Below the pieces are notes generated by a model. It made no database searches. It had not been told where the DNA came from and worked only from the letters and a program-made list of their open reading frames with translations. A stretch of DNA of 64,000 bases from positions 248,001-312,000 of the forward strand of contig NZ_JAYEZO010000001.1 of NCBI RefSeq assembly GCF_037031285.1, in the 5' to 3' direction. The stretch is from Halobellus sp. LT62 (lineage in GTDB: Archaea > Halobacteriota > Halobacteria > Halobacteriales > Haloferacaceae). The translations under genes and the position numbers were made by a program. This document shows, piece after piece, positions 42,601 to 55,821 of this stretch (position 1 is the first letter of the stretch; every line of letters starts with the position of its first letter).

Positions 42601-43388
42601 CCGATGAGGAGTTGTGGCCCGAGTACCGCGACCTCGAAGACGTCGATGTCGCCGACGCGCTGCTCGATGTCGAATCCGCGCCGGACGTCACCGCCGACGC
42701 AGGCGATCATCCCGAACTCGACGCGCTCGACGAACGGGCGGAGGCCCCGGCGCTCGACGACGGCTCGGGAACGCCGACGCTCGACGACGGTGCCGACACA
42801 CCCGCGTTGGAGGATGAAGTAGGCGACGAATCGGAGACGCCGGCGCTCGATCCGAGTCCGGACGAGTCGTCGGCGTCTGCGGAGGGCGGAGACGACGTCG
42901 CTCAGGCGGACGACGGAGACGTCCTCGCCCGTACCGACGATGCCAGCGACGCGGACGAGCGCACCGACGCGGCGGGATTCGACGGAGAGGCGTCCGACGG
43001 GGAGTTCGGCATCGAGGATCTGCTGGAAGGGCCGTCCGACAGCGAGGCTGACGGAACGGAGACGTCCGAATCCGGTCCCGAGAGCGGCCTCGACGCGCCG
43101 GCCGCCGACGCCGCGGACCCGTCCGCGAGCGATCCCGCGGAGGCGAACGGGTTCGATCTGGACTCGGACGCGGACGTTGACGAGGACTCGGACGTGGCTG
43201 TTGATAAAGAGGTAAACGCGGACGTTGGGGATGAGGCGAATACCGAAGCAAACGAGGAACAGGACGCCGACGAGGCGTGGGACTTCGGCGACGTCAGACA
43301 GGTCGACGGCGACGAGGGAGCGGAGCACGATGGCGACGAGGGGGGAGACGAACGCGCCCCCGACGAGTCGACGGAGACCGACAGATGA
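39633..43388 (+). CDS. pilB: Type IV pilus/secretion ATPase PilB with long acidic tails
   Basis: 1251 aa archaeal PilB/TadA-type ATPase. Residues 1-95 are acidic and disordered; 95-320 form the conserved N-terminal domain; 525-985 hold the AAA-type core with Walker A (FAGGTASGKTTS, about 696), Walker B (YIVMGEIRGEEG) and His box (TGHTTYTTFHAD). The last 250 residues are an acidic tail with repeated (T/A)P(A/T)L(D/E)D units. Haloarchaeal PilB is usually about 800-1000 aa, so both tails are extra. It powers assembly of the pilins encoded downstream together with PilC. Stop overlaps pilC start by 4 nt (ATGA). Confidence 0.93.
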   Translation: MASDDDASSSDPERDGDDALEGDGDERPSTREGDAVDPDAGTSGADGAGGLQPTDDAEPPADGSTTPPTAESDRPSDQPSDTGEADGSATADAAPDDTELGGPRVAVDEYTWADFLDEYGVDGDVETLYDGFDPRAYSGEDAENARWDDGVEIPEPTREDWDEVSVDAESQLGFHPVDTEDEFVSAIGEAQRIQGEFEAFCDPETTPVVKDVWLWEHYKREYYYEADGSRPRDGDGEIERFDETEALGFDPDAIEDVLAHGAKRAEELDEVVEERTVDVNPDLDEDAFFSDARGATTVVNRYDLEKAVPMEKKTHFREVERYWVNEPHSFVIIFHSTKENEKKYYAIEPHQNRLEADLAEYLTGKLRTAIKYDDESVVGGGPDTRRGVIEQQSLELLERYNLYQVPENPRETGLSVLTARNDATAGEAGEAGEADGTGFLSKFEFDLPFGSGDGGEDAAGDTEADASEASTTASTATDGGAARSASPGSLASIARSLGLREGSLGGHLDGLLAAGESEPDDPSLDGIAARPEPAVLAEDSTDLTDYQVEKLLYVLRRDFIGYERIDPIKHDVNVEDISCDGYNSPVFVYHSDYEQIISNIYHGEDELDDFVVKLAQRSGKGISKRRPQVDATLPDGSRAQLTLGREVSDHGTNYTIRQFKDVPFTPIDLINWKTFSLEEMAFLWLCIENDKSLIFAGGTASGKTTSLNAVSLFIPSNSKIVSIEDTREVELPQRNWVASVTRPSFSDDDRGDVDEFDLLEAALRQRPDYIVMGEIRGEEGRTLFQVMSTGHTTYTTFHADSVGEVLKRFTTDPINVSKTMFTALDLVSIQTSTRVQGNKVRRNKSLTEINHYDAENDEINVQDVYQWQAEGDEFLKMGSSNTLEDVRFDRGWTRAELDDELFKRHVVLAYLIDRGLNTYSQVAATLQAFINDQETILALMARDDLERSLEDLREMESVEINVDPEKEEMVPRPSPGEEIRDVCAEILDRADEELWPEYRDLEDVDVADALLDVESAPDVTADAGDHPELDALDERAEAPALDDGSGTPTLDDGADTPALEDEVGDESETPALDPSPDESSASAEGGDDVAQADDGDVLARTDDASDADERTDAAGFDGEASDGEFGIEDLLEGPSDSEADGTETSESGPESGLDAPAADAADPSASDPAEANGFDLDSDADVDEDSDVAVDKEVNADVGDEANTEANEEQDADEAWDFGDVRQVDGDEGAEHDGDEGGDERAPDESTETDR

Positions 43389-45433
43389 GTCTGGACGTCG
43401 GCGACGCCGACGGTGAGGGGCTCGACCGGAGCACGGACACGCTCGGTGACGCGTTCTACCCCGTGTTTCAGTTCCTCTTCGACGAGGACGGCGACTTCGT
43501 CGCCGACCTCGGGCGGAAGCTCGAACAGGCCCGAATGCCGTCGACGGTGGAACTGTACCTCTCACACGCCATCGCGATCGGCGTCATCGCCGGCGGCGCG
43601 CTGTGGCTCGTGGGGTCGGTCGTCGCGTGGGGAATCTTCGCGCTCGGCCTCGTTTCACCGGCGGCGGTCAGTATCGGCCTCCCCGCGCCGGACGCGTCGA
43701 CGGCCGCGGCGCTGAAGGCGCTCACCGTCCCCGCGGTGACGCTCGTTTCGGGCGTCGTCTTCGGGGCGATCGGGTTCGGACTGGGATTCGGTAGTCTCGT
43801 CGCCGTACCGTACTCGAAGGCCTCTGGGAGAAAGCGCGAGATCAATATGTTGCTCCCGGACGCGATCTCGTTTATGTACGCCCTCTCGGTGGGCGGGCTG
43901 AACCAGCTCGAAATTTTAGAGGCGATGGGCCGCGCCGACGACACCTACGGCGAGGTCGCCCAAGAGTTCCAGAGCATCGTCCGCGAGACGGAGTACTTCG
44001 GGACCGACTACCGGAACGCGATCCGCGATCAGGCGGTGACGACGCCTTCCGAGGAGCTCTCGCAGTTCCTGACGGATATGCTCTCGATCGTCAACTCCGG
44101 TGGCAATATGGAGCAGTTCTTAGACGACAAAAAGGAGAAGCACCTCCGGACGGCCAAGCAGGAGCAGGAGACCGTCCTCGAAACGCTGGAGCTGTTCGGC
44201 GAGATGTATATGACGCTGTCGCTGTTTCCGCTCCTTCTCATCATCATCCTCGTCATCATGAGTATGCTCGGGCAGGCTCAGCAGCAACTCCTGTACGGGA
44301 CCGTCTACGGGCTCATTCCGTTGACCGGCGTGGCCTTCCTCGTGCTCGTCTCGACGGTCAAACAGGACGAACCCGGCGACGGGTACCTCCAGCCGTCGAA
44401 CAGTTCCGAGCGACTCGAACAGATCAACCGCGAAGGATTGATCCATATGGGGCTGATCGAGAGCTTCGTCGGGGAGTTCCGGCTCTTCGATCGGATCCGC
44501 TCGCGCGAGGGGACCTACAAGACGGGGCAGCTACTCAGAAACCCACACCTGTTCTTCCGAGACAACCCGCTGTACTCGCTGCTTCTGACCGTCCCCGCCG
44601 CGATCGCACTCCTCGCAGTCACCGTCGCCAACGGGGCCGCGCCGCTGTCGTGGGGCGGGATGGTCGAGAACCCCGTCTGGGGGACGTTCGTCTGGTGGTA
44701 CGTGCCGGTGTACGTCGTCGGGATCCCGCTGGCGGCGTTTCACACGTGGAACGTCCGCTCGCGGAACGCTATCGTCGGCAAGCTCTCGGACAACCTCCGG
44801 AAGCTCTCCAGCGCGAACGACACCGGCCAGACCCTGCTCGAATCCGTCGAGACGGTGGCGTCGACCTCCTCGGGCAAGCTGGCCGAGGAATTCGAGGTGA
44901 TGCACGCGAAGGTGAACTACGGGATGAGCCTGCGCAGCGCGCTCGTCGAGTTCAACAACAAGTACCACATCCCGCGGCTCGCGCGGACGGTCAAGCTCAT
45001 CTCGAAGGCCCAAGAGGCGTCGAGTCAGATCACCGAAGTTCTGACGACCGCGGCGCAGGCCTCGGAGAACCAAGACGACATCGAGCGCGAGCGCAAGTCC
45101 CGAACCCGAATGCAGGTCGCGATCATCCTGATGACGTACCTGACGCTGCTCGGCGTGATGGCCATCCTGAAGACGCAGTTCCTCGACGTGATGTCCGGGT
45201 TGTCCTCGCAGGCCGGTTCCTCCGGCGGCGAACTCTCCGGGCAGGGGCTGAGTTTCGGCGGGGGCGTCGACACCAACCTGCTGTCGGTGCTGTTCTTCCA
45301 CGCCGTCACGCTGCAAGCGGCGCTCTCGGGGTTCATCAGCGGCTACATCCGCGACGCCGACATCGTCTCCGGGGTGAAGTTCGTCGTCATCCTACAGACG
45401 ATTGCGCTCGCCGTCTGGATGGTGGTGGGGTAA
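43385..45433 (+). CDS. pilC: Type IV pilus platform protein PilC (TadC-like)
   Basis: 682 aa with two GspF/T2SF cytoplasmic helical domains (about 160-330 and 490-610) and about eight transmembrane helices (clusters near 55-130, 290-345, 410-460, 575-682). Conserved pieces: LLPDAISFMYALSVGGLNQLEILEAMG and ELSQFLTDMLSIVNSGGNMEQFLDDK. It anchors the PilB ATPase in the membrane and passes on pilins. Translationally coupled to pilB; next gene follows after 3 nt. Confidence 0.94.
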   Translation: MSLDVGDADGEGLDRSTDTLGDAFYPVFQFLFDEDGDFVADLGRKLEQARMPSTVELYLSHAIAIGVIAGGALWLVGSVVAWGIFALGLVSPAAVSIGLPAPDASTAAALKALTVPAVTLVSGVVFGAIGFGLGFGSLVAVPYSKASGRKREINMLLPDAISFMYALSVGGLNQLEILEAMGRADDTYGEVAQEFQSIVRETEYFGTDYRNAIRDQAVTTPSEELSQFLTDMLSIVNSGGNMEQFLDDKKEKHLRTAKQEQETVLETLELFGEMYMTLSLFPLLLIIILVIMSMLGQAQQQLLYGTVYGLIPLTGVAFLVLVSTVKQDEPGDGYLQPSNSSERLEQINREGLIHMGLIESFVGEFRLFDRIRSREGTYKTGQLLRNPHLFFRDNPLYSLLLTVPAAIALLAVTVANGAAPLSWGGMVENPVWGTFVWWYVPVYVVGIPLAAFHTWNVRSRNAIVGKLSDNLRKLSSANDTGQTLLESVETVASTSSGKLAEEFEVMHAKVNYGMSLRSALVEFNNKYHIPRLARTVKLISKAQEASSQITEVLTTAAQASENQDDIERERKSRTRMQVAIILMTYLTLLGVMAILKTQFLDVMSGLSSQAGSSGGELSGQGLSFGGGVDTNLLSVLFFHAVTLQAALSGFISGYIRDADIVSGVKFVVILQTIALAVWMVVG

Positions 45434-45436
45434 CCG

Positions 45437-45943
45437 ATGACGCTGCCCGCCCGCGACTCCACGGCCCGCGCGCAGACGACGATCGACTTCGCGATCGGGA
45501 TCGGCCTGTTCCTGCTCGTCGTCGCCTTCGTCGTCGCCTTCGTACCGACGATCTTCGCGCCGTTCGAGAGCGCGGAGGGCCCGCAGACGGCGGATCGCAT
45601 CGCGACGTCGCTGTCGACGGACAGACTCGGTGAACCGTCGGACCCGTACCTGCTGAACGAGCCCTGCACGACCGGTCTGTTCGACCAACTGAACGGCGGA
45701 GACGACGCGCCCCTCAGCTGTCAGTTCAACACCTCGGCGGACACGACCGCCGAACTGTTCGCGTTCGACGGCGCGAGCGACGCCAACGTCTCGATACATG
45801 AACTCGACGGCGGCGTCGCGACGGTAAACGGAACGACGCTCTCGGCGGGGCCGACGCTCCCGGAGACGCGATCGGTGACGTCCGCACAGCGCGTCGTCTC
45901 CATCGACGGAGGGACGTACCGACTGCTCGTGAGGGTGTGGTGA
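45437..45943 (+). CDS. Pilin-like protein 1 (DUF7287-type)
   Basis: 168 aa. N-terminus TARAQTTIDFAIGIGLFLLVVAF: an R-A-Q prepilin-peptidase-style site directly before a hydrophobic helix with the family Glu/Asp-like position (D17), then an extracellular domain with one Cys pair (C62, C75). It matches a haloarchaeal family I recall as DUF7287, always with pilB/pilC. Likely a minor pilin or pseudopilin. Its stop overlaps the next ATG by 1 nt. Confidence 0.85.
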   Translation: MTLPARDSTARAQTTIDFAIGIGLFLLVVAFVVAFVPTIFAPFESAEGPQTADRIATSLSTDRLGEPSDPYLLNEPCTTGLFDQLNGGDDAPLSCQFNTSADTTAELFAFDGASDANVSIHELDGGVATVNGTTLSAGPTLPETRSVTSAQRVVSIDGGTYRLLVRVW

Positions 45944-46527
45944 TGGACCGCGGACAGGCGCACACGCTGGAGGCGATCACCGCCGCGATGATACTCGTCT
46001 CCGCGCTGGTCTTCGCGCTGCAGGTGACCGCCGTGACGCCGCTGACCGGCAGCACCTCCAGCCAGCACATCGAGAACCAACAGGCGGCCGTCGCCGAGGG
46101 CGTCCTCGCGACCGCCGATGAGAACGGCACACTCGTCTCGACGCTCCTGTACTGGAACGAGTCGGCGGGCAACTGGCACGGTGCGACCGACGACGGCTAC
46201 GTCCGGGGACCGCCGCCGACGGCGTTCGGGGACGTACTCGAAGCGACGTTCCTCGAACGGGGGATCGCCTTCGACCTCACGCTGTACTTCGTCGACGACG
46301 ACGGCGATCGAACGCCGGTGCCGATCGTCGACCTCGGCGAGCCGAGCGATCACGCCTCGACCGAGCGTCGCCTCGTCACGCTCTCGGATGGCGATCGGTT
46401 GCGGAACCCGGACGAATCGGTCTCGGGGACGACGCTGGAGGACGCCTCCTACGTCGTCTCGGACGCCGACGAGGAGCAAGCGCTGTATTCGGTCGTGGAG
46501 GTGGAGATCGTCGTATGGCGGATGTGA
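45943..46527 (+). CDS. Pilin-like protein 2 (DUF7288-type)
   Basis: 194 aa. N-terminus MDRGQAHTLEAITAAMILVSALVFALQV: R-G-Q followed by hydrophobic helix with an early Glu, the exact arrangement of archaellin and pseudopilin precursors. The extracellular domain is beta-rich. I recall the family as DUF7288. The ATG at 45943 was chosen because the motif begins there; a GTG-like start two codons upstream exists. Confidence 0.85.
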   Translation: MDRGQAHTLEAITAAMILVSALVFALQVTAVTPLTGSTSSQHIENQQAAVAEGVLATADENGTLVSTLLYWNESAGNWHGATDDGYVRGPPPTAFGDVLEATFLERGIAFDLTLYFVDDDGDRTPVPIVDLGEPSDHASTERRLVTLSDGDRLRNPDESVSGTTLEDASYVVSDADEEQALYSVVEVEIVVWRM

Positions 46528-47510
46528 GTCGCGTTCGCGGCGGGTCGACAGGCGGTCCGGGGGACGACCGCAGGGGCGGCGGCAACGGCGGCGACCGCGG
46601 ACAGTTACTCCTCGTCGGTGCGCTCGCCTTAGCCGTCCTGTTCGTCGCGCTGGCGCTGCTCTTGAACACCGCCATCTACACCGGGAATCTGGCGACGCGC
46701 GACGCCGGCGTCGACGCGACGCCGGTAATCGAGTACGTCTCCGAATCCCGCGAGGCCGGCGTCGACGCCATCCGATCGGTGAACGATCGGAACAACAGCG
46801 ACCCGACAGACTTGAACGAGGCCCTCCACTCGACGATGGGACGCTGGGACGAGCAGGCGTCTCATCACAGGGCCGTCGCGGGCGACGTCGCCGCCGTCGA
46901 GGTCGCGAGCGCGACGAACGGGACGCGGATCCAGCAGGATGACGCCTCGCGGAACTTCACGAACGAGACGGGCGTGGAAGACTGGACGGTCGCCGCGGGC
47001 TCGGACCTCTCGGGAATCCGCTCGCTCTGGTTCGAGATCGAGGAGTCACAACTTGCGGACGATCCGGCTATCGGGACTGACGAGGTCTTCGCGGTCGAGA
47101 TCGATTCGGACGCGGGAACGACGACGCTCTACGTGTACGACACCGGTGGTAACCCGGAAATCCGCGTCGACGACGGCGGCGACACCGAGATCTGTCAGTC
47201 CGATACCGGCGGGACGTTCGCGATCGACGTCCCGAACGAGTCAGTCGGAGGAGAGCCGTGTCCGGCGCTCGCGGACCTCACCGACGTCGGCGACGACGTC
47301 GCCGTCGACTTCCGGGACTCGCATTTGACCGAGGGGACGTATTCGATGGTACTCGACGAACGCCGTTCGTCGCTGTCGATGGAGGGCGTTTCGAGCGATT
47401 CGAACGACTCGCCCCACTGGACGCACGCGATCTACGAGGCGCAGTTCGACGTGACGTACCGAACCGAAGACGTCGACTATGCGGCACAGATCGAGGTGCG
47501 ACCGGAATGA
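46515..47510 (+). CDS. Pilin-like protein 3 (DUF7261-type)
   Basis: 331 aa. A Gly/Arg-rich cytoplasmic leader (1-27), then DRGQLLLVGALALAVLFVALALLLNTAIYTGNLATR, i.e. R-G-Q plus one transmembrane helix. The extracellular part (about 50-331) is beta-rich and ends in a predicted strand array. I recall the family as DUF7261. The start overlaps the preceding gene by 13 nt; the next gene overlaps its stop by 4 nt. Confidence 0.85.
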   Translation: MADVSRVRGGSTGGPGDDRRGGGNGGDRGQLLLVGALALAVLFVALALLLNTAIYTGNLATRDAGVDATPVIEYVSESREAGVDAIRSVNDRNNSDPTDLNEALHSTMGRWDEQASHHRAVAGDVAAVEVASATNGTRIQQDDASRNFTNETGVEDWTVAAGSDLSGIRSLWFEIEESQLADDPAIGTDEVFAVEIDSDAGTTTLYVYDTGGNPEIRVDDGGDTEICQSDTGGTFAIDVPNESVGGEPCPALADLTDVGDDVAVDFRDSHLTEGTYSMVLDERRSSLSMEGVSSDSNDSPHWTHAIYEAQFDVTYRTEDVDYAAQIEVRPE

Positions 47511-48100
47511 CGCCGCGATCGCGTCGGTCTCGGTCGGAAGATCGCACGCGACGCGACCGTGCCCGATCCGATCGGGCGGTTTCGATCACCGTCAACTACG
47601 TCATCGCGCTGAGTATCACCGCGGTACTCATCTCGGGGCTGCTCATCTCGGGCAGCGGCTACGTGGAGAACGAGCGCGACCGCGTCGTCCGCGAGGAACT
47701 GGAAGTCATCGCCGAACAGCTCGCAGCCGGGATCGACGACGCGGACCGGCTCTCTCGGTCGACGGAGTCGCCGCCGGAACTCCGCGTCGGCGTCGACCTC
47801 CCCGATCGGGTCGCGAGCGAGTCCTACCGGATCGAGATCACCGAACTGTCGACAGCGGGCACGGACCCGGAGCGATACGAGTTGACGCTTCGTTCCGCAC
47901 AGTCCGATGTGAGCGTCACACTTACCGTCTCGACGCTCCTCGAGGTGAACGAAACGTCCGTATCCGGCGGCTGGGTCGCCATCGAACTCGACACGGGGGG
48001 CGGGGGAGAGACGCTCGTCGTCTCGGAGGGCGGCGGCGCGAACGCGCTGTCGCTGTCGCGGCCCGACGGGATCCATCTCGGACGAACTGGGGGGCTATAG
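47507..48100 (+). CDS. Pilin-like protein 4 (DUF7266-type)
   Basis: 197 aa. An Arg-rich leader (1-24), then SDRAVSITVNYVIALSITAVLISGLLISGSGYVENERD: the R-A-V-S motif and helix of haloarchaeal type IV pilins, with a polar lead-in (ERDRVVREELEVIAEQLA) after the helix as in pilin alpha-1. The globular domain is small and beta-rich. I recall the family as DUF7266. ATG at 47507; a longer frame begins upstream but overlaps gene 3. Confidence 0.85.
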   Translation: MTPRSRRSRSEDRTRRDRARSDRAVSITVNYVIALSITAVLISGLLISGSGYVENERDRVVREELEVIAEQLAAGIDDADRLSRSTESPPELRVGVDLPDRVASESYRIEITELSTAGTDPERYELTLRSAQSDVSVTLTVSTLLEVNETSVSGGWVAIELDTGGGGETLVVSEGGGANALSLSRPDGIHLGRTGGL

Positions 48101-48101
48101 T

Positions 48102-49619
48102 ATGGACCATCGCGCACAGGCGTCAAACATCGGCCTCGTCTTGCTCCTCGCGCTGACGATCACCGGTGCGGGCGTCGTCGTCGCGTTGGGCGGCTCGGCG
48201 CTGTCGGACGTACAGGACAGCACGTCGATCGACCGCGCGGAGCACGCGATGACGCTGCTCGACGCCCGCGCGGCGGTCGTCGGCCTCGGAGAGGGTTCCG
48301 TCCAGACCGTCCGACTCGGTGGTTCCAGCGGGGGCGACTACGCCGCGGAATCCGAGAGCGGCTGGCTCCGGGTCAGACACGAGAACTACACCGCCGGCGA
48401 GACAGAGGAGATCTACAACGCCTCGCTCGGCTCGGTCACCTACCGGAATGGCGAGACGACGGTCGCCTACCAGGGCGGCGGCGTCTGGCGGCAGGAGGAG
48501 GGCGGCGGGACGTCGATGGTGTCGCCGCCGGAGTTCCACTACCGCGGGACGACGCTAACGTTGCCGGTCCTCCGCGTCCGCTCGACCGACGCCGCGAGCG
48601 GCGATATCCGAGCGACGATCCGACGGGACGGCGATCTGACGCGGATCTACCCCAACGAGACCGGGACCGCCACCGACGGCCCCGGCGCACCGTACGACGA
48701 ACCGGTCGACGGCGAGACCCGACCGTACGTGAATCCCGTCACGAACGGGACCGTCGACGTGACCGTCCACAGCGCGTATTACGAGGCGTGGGCTGATTAC
48801 TTCCGGACCCGGACGACCGGGAACGTCTCCGTCGATCACGACGACCGAACGGCGACGGTCGTGCTCGAAACGTCGGGTGAGGTCGGCGCGTTCCCGTATC
48901 CCGAGAAGGGCGAGGACATTCCCGTTCGCGGTATCGCCGGCGGCCACTCCGTCAGCGACTTCGAGACGTCGATCAAGAAGGATCAGGGGTCGTTCAACAA
49001 CCTCTATGCCTCCTTCTACGTCGAGGACGGCGACAAGGCGTACGAGGCGGCCGTGGAGGTCCCGAGCGGGACCGGAAACTACTGCGGCGGCGGTGGTGGT
49101 TCGGTGATGCTGACGATGGACGTCTACTATCACGACGAATCGACCGCCGAGGGGGTCCACCGCTGGACGAACGACTCGATTCCCTCCGATTCCGGCGATG
49201 TCCAACTCGCCTGCGAGGGCGGCGATACGGTCATCGAGATCGATTTCACCGGCACCGAACAGAACCTGACCTACGGATCGAGCAGCCTCGATGAAACCGC
49301 TATCGACTGGGACGAGCGCAACGAGTCCGCGACCGAGAGCGCCGACCCCACGACGTTCGCACACACCGGCGACGACGGTGAAGACACGACCTACGACTAC
49401 GGAGACCGACAGCACCTGCGGATCCTCACCAGACACTACTTCGCGATGTTCGACTCGGAGTTCGACCTCACCGTCGACCACGGCCCGGGCGACCGCGGGA
49501 CCTCGCAGATCTCAACCAGCGGGTCCGGCGGGACGCTGCGCTATGAGACGGTCGGCGGCGAGTCCTACATCACGTACCTGCACGTCACCGAAAACAACGT
49601 GACCGTCGAACTGGACTGA
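48102..49619 (+). CDS. Pilin-like protein 5, large (DUF7289-type)
   Basis: 505 aa. N-terminus MDHRAQASNIGLVLLLALTITGAGVVVALGGSAL: R-A-Q and a hydrophobic helix, then a small helical segment (DRAEHAMTLLDARAAVVGLG) and a large extracellular beta-rich region with repeated S/T/D-rich stretches (about 60-500). The longest pilin-like protein of the set, perhaps the tip or an adhesin subunit. One base separates it from gene 4. Likely DUF7289. One Cys pair at C331 and C372 could close a domain. Confidence 0.85.
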   Translation: MDHRAQASNIGLVLLLALTITGAGVVVALGGSALSDVQDSTSIDRAEHAMTLLDARAAVVGLGEGSVQTVRLGGSSGGDYAAESESGWLRVRHENYTAGETEEIYNASLGSVTYRNGETTVAYQGGGVWRQEEGGGTSMVSPPEFHYRGTTLTLPVLRVRSTDAASGDIRATIRRDGDLTRIYPNETGTATDGPGAPYDEPVDGETRPYVNPVTNGTVDVTVHSAYYEAWADYFRTRTTGNVSVDHDDRTATVVLETSGEVGAFPYPEKGEDIPVRGIAGGHSVSDFETSIKKDQGSFNNLYASFYVEDGDKAYEAAVEVPSGTGNYCGGGGGSVMLTMDVYYHDESTAEGVHRWTNDSIPSDSGDVQLACEGGDTVIEIDFTGTEQNLTYGSSSLDETAIDWDERNESATESADPTTFAHTGDDGEDTTYDYGDRQHLRILTRHYFAMFDSEFDLTVDHGPGDRGTSQISTSGSGGTLRYETVGGESYITYLHVTENNVTVELD

Positions 49620-49637
49620 TCGCGCGGCGTGCGGAGA

Positions 49638-50042
49638 TCACCGGACGCTGAGCCCCTCAGTCAGACTGAGGATGCCGTTACCGACTTCGACGACGGCCGT
49701 CCCCTCGGGCGTCCGGTCGATCCGACAGCGGCGAACGGCCTCGCGGTCACCGTCTAACACCGCGCGGACGTCGTATTCGCCGGGTTCGATCGCCCCGAGC
49801 TCGCTTGCGGCCCGGCCGGGTCGCAGGTAGTACTGTTTCTCGAATACGACGGTTCCGTCGGGCGTCGAAATCTCGACTTCGAGGTCGTAGCTCCACTCGT
49901 GGGCGTAGCTTCGCACGTGTAGTTCCTCGGCGTGGATCGGAACGCTCCGGGGAGTCGACTCGCGTCTGGCGTCGCTGCGACTGGAGGGGTCTCGGGCCGT
50001 TGGTTCGAGGACCATATCCCTCACTTGTGATTCATCGAACAT
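49638..50042 (-). CDS. Small beta-rich protein next to the pilus cluster
   Basis: 134 aa with no signal peptide or membrane helix. The middle (LHVRSYAHEWSYDLEVEISTPDGTVVFEKQYYLRPG) and the end (EPGEYDVRAVLDGDREAVRRC) resemble a beta-sandwich, carboxypeptidase-regulatory-like. A GGAGGT sequence is directly before the ATG at 50042; an ATG at 50015 is the other choice. It lies convergent to the pilus operon (18 nt after its stop), on the same strand as the sixth pilin-like gene. Function unknown. Confidence 0.7.
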   Translation of the reverse strand: MFDESQVRDMVLEPTARDPSSRSDARRESTPRSVPIHAEELHVRSYAHEWSYDLEVEISTPDGTVVFEKQYYLRPGRAASELGAIEPGEYDVRAVLDGDREAVRRCRIDRTPEGTAVVEVGNGILSLTEGLSVR

Positions 50043-50160
50043 ATACCTCCGCTACACTCAAAGAGGCGTTTGAGCGTCTCCGACCCGCGGTTTCGGTCTC
50101 TGGGACAGCGGATGCGCCGCGCTCACTCGGACGACGCCGGGCGCGTCGATGACGCTCTGC

Positions 50161-51009
50161 TCACTCGAACGACGTCGTCACGCGGACCCACACGACTGTC
50201 ACCCGATCGACGTCGGAGACCGTACAGGAGATCGTCCCGGACGTGTCGGCGGTCGGCTCGGTGACCTCGGTACAATCGAACCCGGACGACTCGTACTGCC
50301 GCTCCCACGCGTCGGTGTAGGGCGTCGTGACGTTCACCCTGATGTCGTGTCCCCCGTCAGCGTCGTAGAACAGGCGCGGTCTCCCGGCGGCCGTGCGGAT
50401 TCGGACCGTCTGTGAGCCGCCGATCGCGGCGCTCCCGACGTGCTCCTGTTTGACGAGCGTGAGTCGCACCCTCGCGTCGCCGTCGCCAGTCCCGTCGGCG
50501 ACGCCGTCGGCGATCAGTGGCGGATCCCGAACCACCGCCGCCCCGCCGCGCTCGCTGTCGCGGAGCACCGCGCCGTTGCTGAGTCGGACCTCACCGCCCG
50601 CCGCGGACTCGTAGACGAGCGGCCGCAGCGAGAACTCCCACCAGACCGACTCGCCGCCGTCGGGATCGACGGTCACGTTCATCGAGGCGTTCTCCGCCGA
50701 GCGAACCGTGGCGTCAGCGAGCTTCACCTCCGTCCCCCGACTGGGTGCCCCTTCGAGGACGTCGCGCAGGTTGTCCGCGAGAACGTCGAAGGCACGCTCG
50801 GCGTTCTCGACGCGCTCGGCGTCGCGGGTCCCCTCCAACTCGGAGACGCCGACGGCGTAGACGGTGCCGACGGAACCGACGACGAGTGCGAAAACGAGGA
50901 CGAAGCTCACGGTCTCGCTGACCGCGCGGTCGTCGCCACGCCACGCCGTCGACGGCGGACGGATGGCATCCGCCGAATCGGCGGCGTCACTCCCCCGGGC
51001 CCCTCGCAT
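50161..51009 (-). CDS. Pilin-like protein 6, opposite strand
   Basis: 282 aa. GDDRAVSETVSFVLVFALVVGSVGTVYAVGVSELE is an excellent haloarchaeal prepilin motif (R-A-V-S-E, Glu at +5) followed by the pilin helix and a polar lead-in (DAERVENAERAFDVLADNLRDVLEG). The extracellular domain has one cysteine pair (C260, C274). It faces the five-gene operon and is separately transcribed. ATG at 51009; a GTG seven codons upstream is the alternative. Confidence 0.85.
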   Translation of the reverse strand: MRGARGSDAADSADAIRPPSTAWRGDDRAVSETVSFVLVFALVVGSVGTVYAVGVSELEGTRDAERVENAERAFDVLADNLRDVLEGAPSRGTEVKLADATVRSAENASMNVTVDPDGGESVWWEFSLRPLVYESAAGGEVRLSNGAVLRDSERGGAAVVRDPPLIADGVADGTGDGDARVRLTLVKQEHVGSAAIGGSQTVRIRTAAGRPRLFYDADGGHDIRVNVTTPYTDAWERQYESSGFDCTEVTEPTADTSGTISCTVSDVDRVTVVWVRVTTSFE

Positions 51010-51122
51010 ACGTGTCGGTTCCGCGGTCACGGAGTTAAGTGTGCTGTCGATAGAAACGGAGAAACAATCGACGTGCGGTTTCAGACGACTCCCAGCCGAT
51101 CAGTTGTCGCTCGTCTGTGCGA

Positions 51123-55664
<4,542 letters not shown>

Positions 55665-55821
55665 ATGTCACACCAATTCCTGCCCCCTAAAGGAGTTTCC
55701 CCTCTAAGGATAAGGGTTCACTAACCACATATAAGGCAATATGTATTATACAAAGTCGAGTGAATTTTGATTCGACGGTCGACGAATAGAAAAAACGACA
55801 ATGAAGGATTCGGACAGCGGA

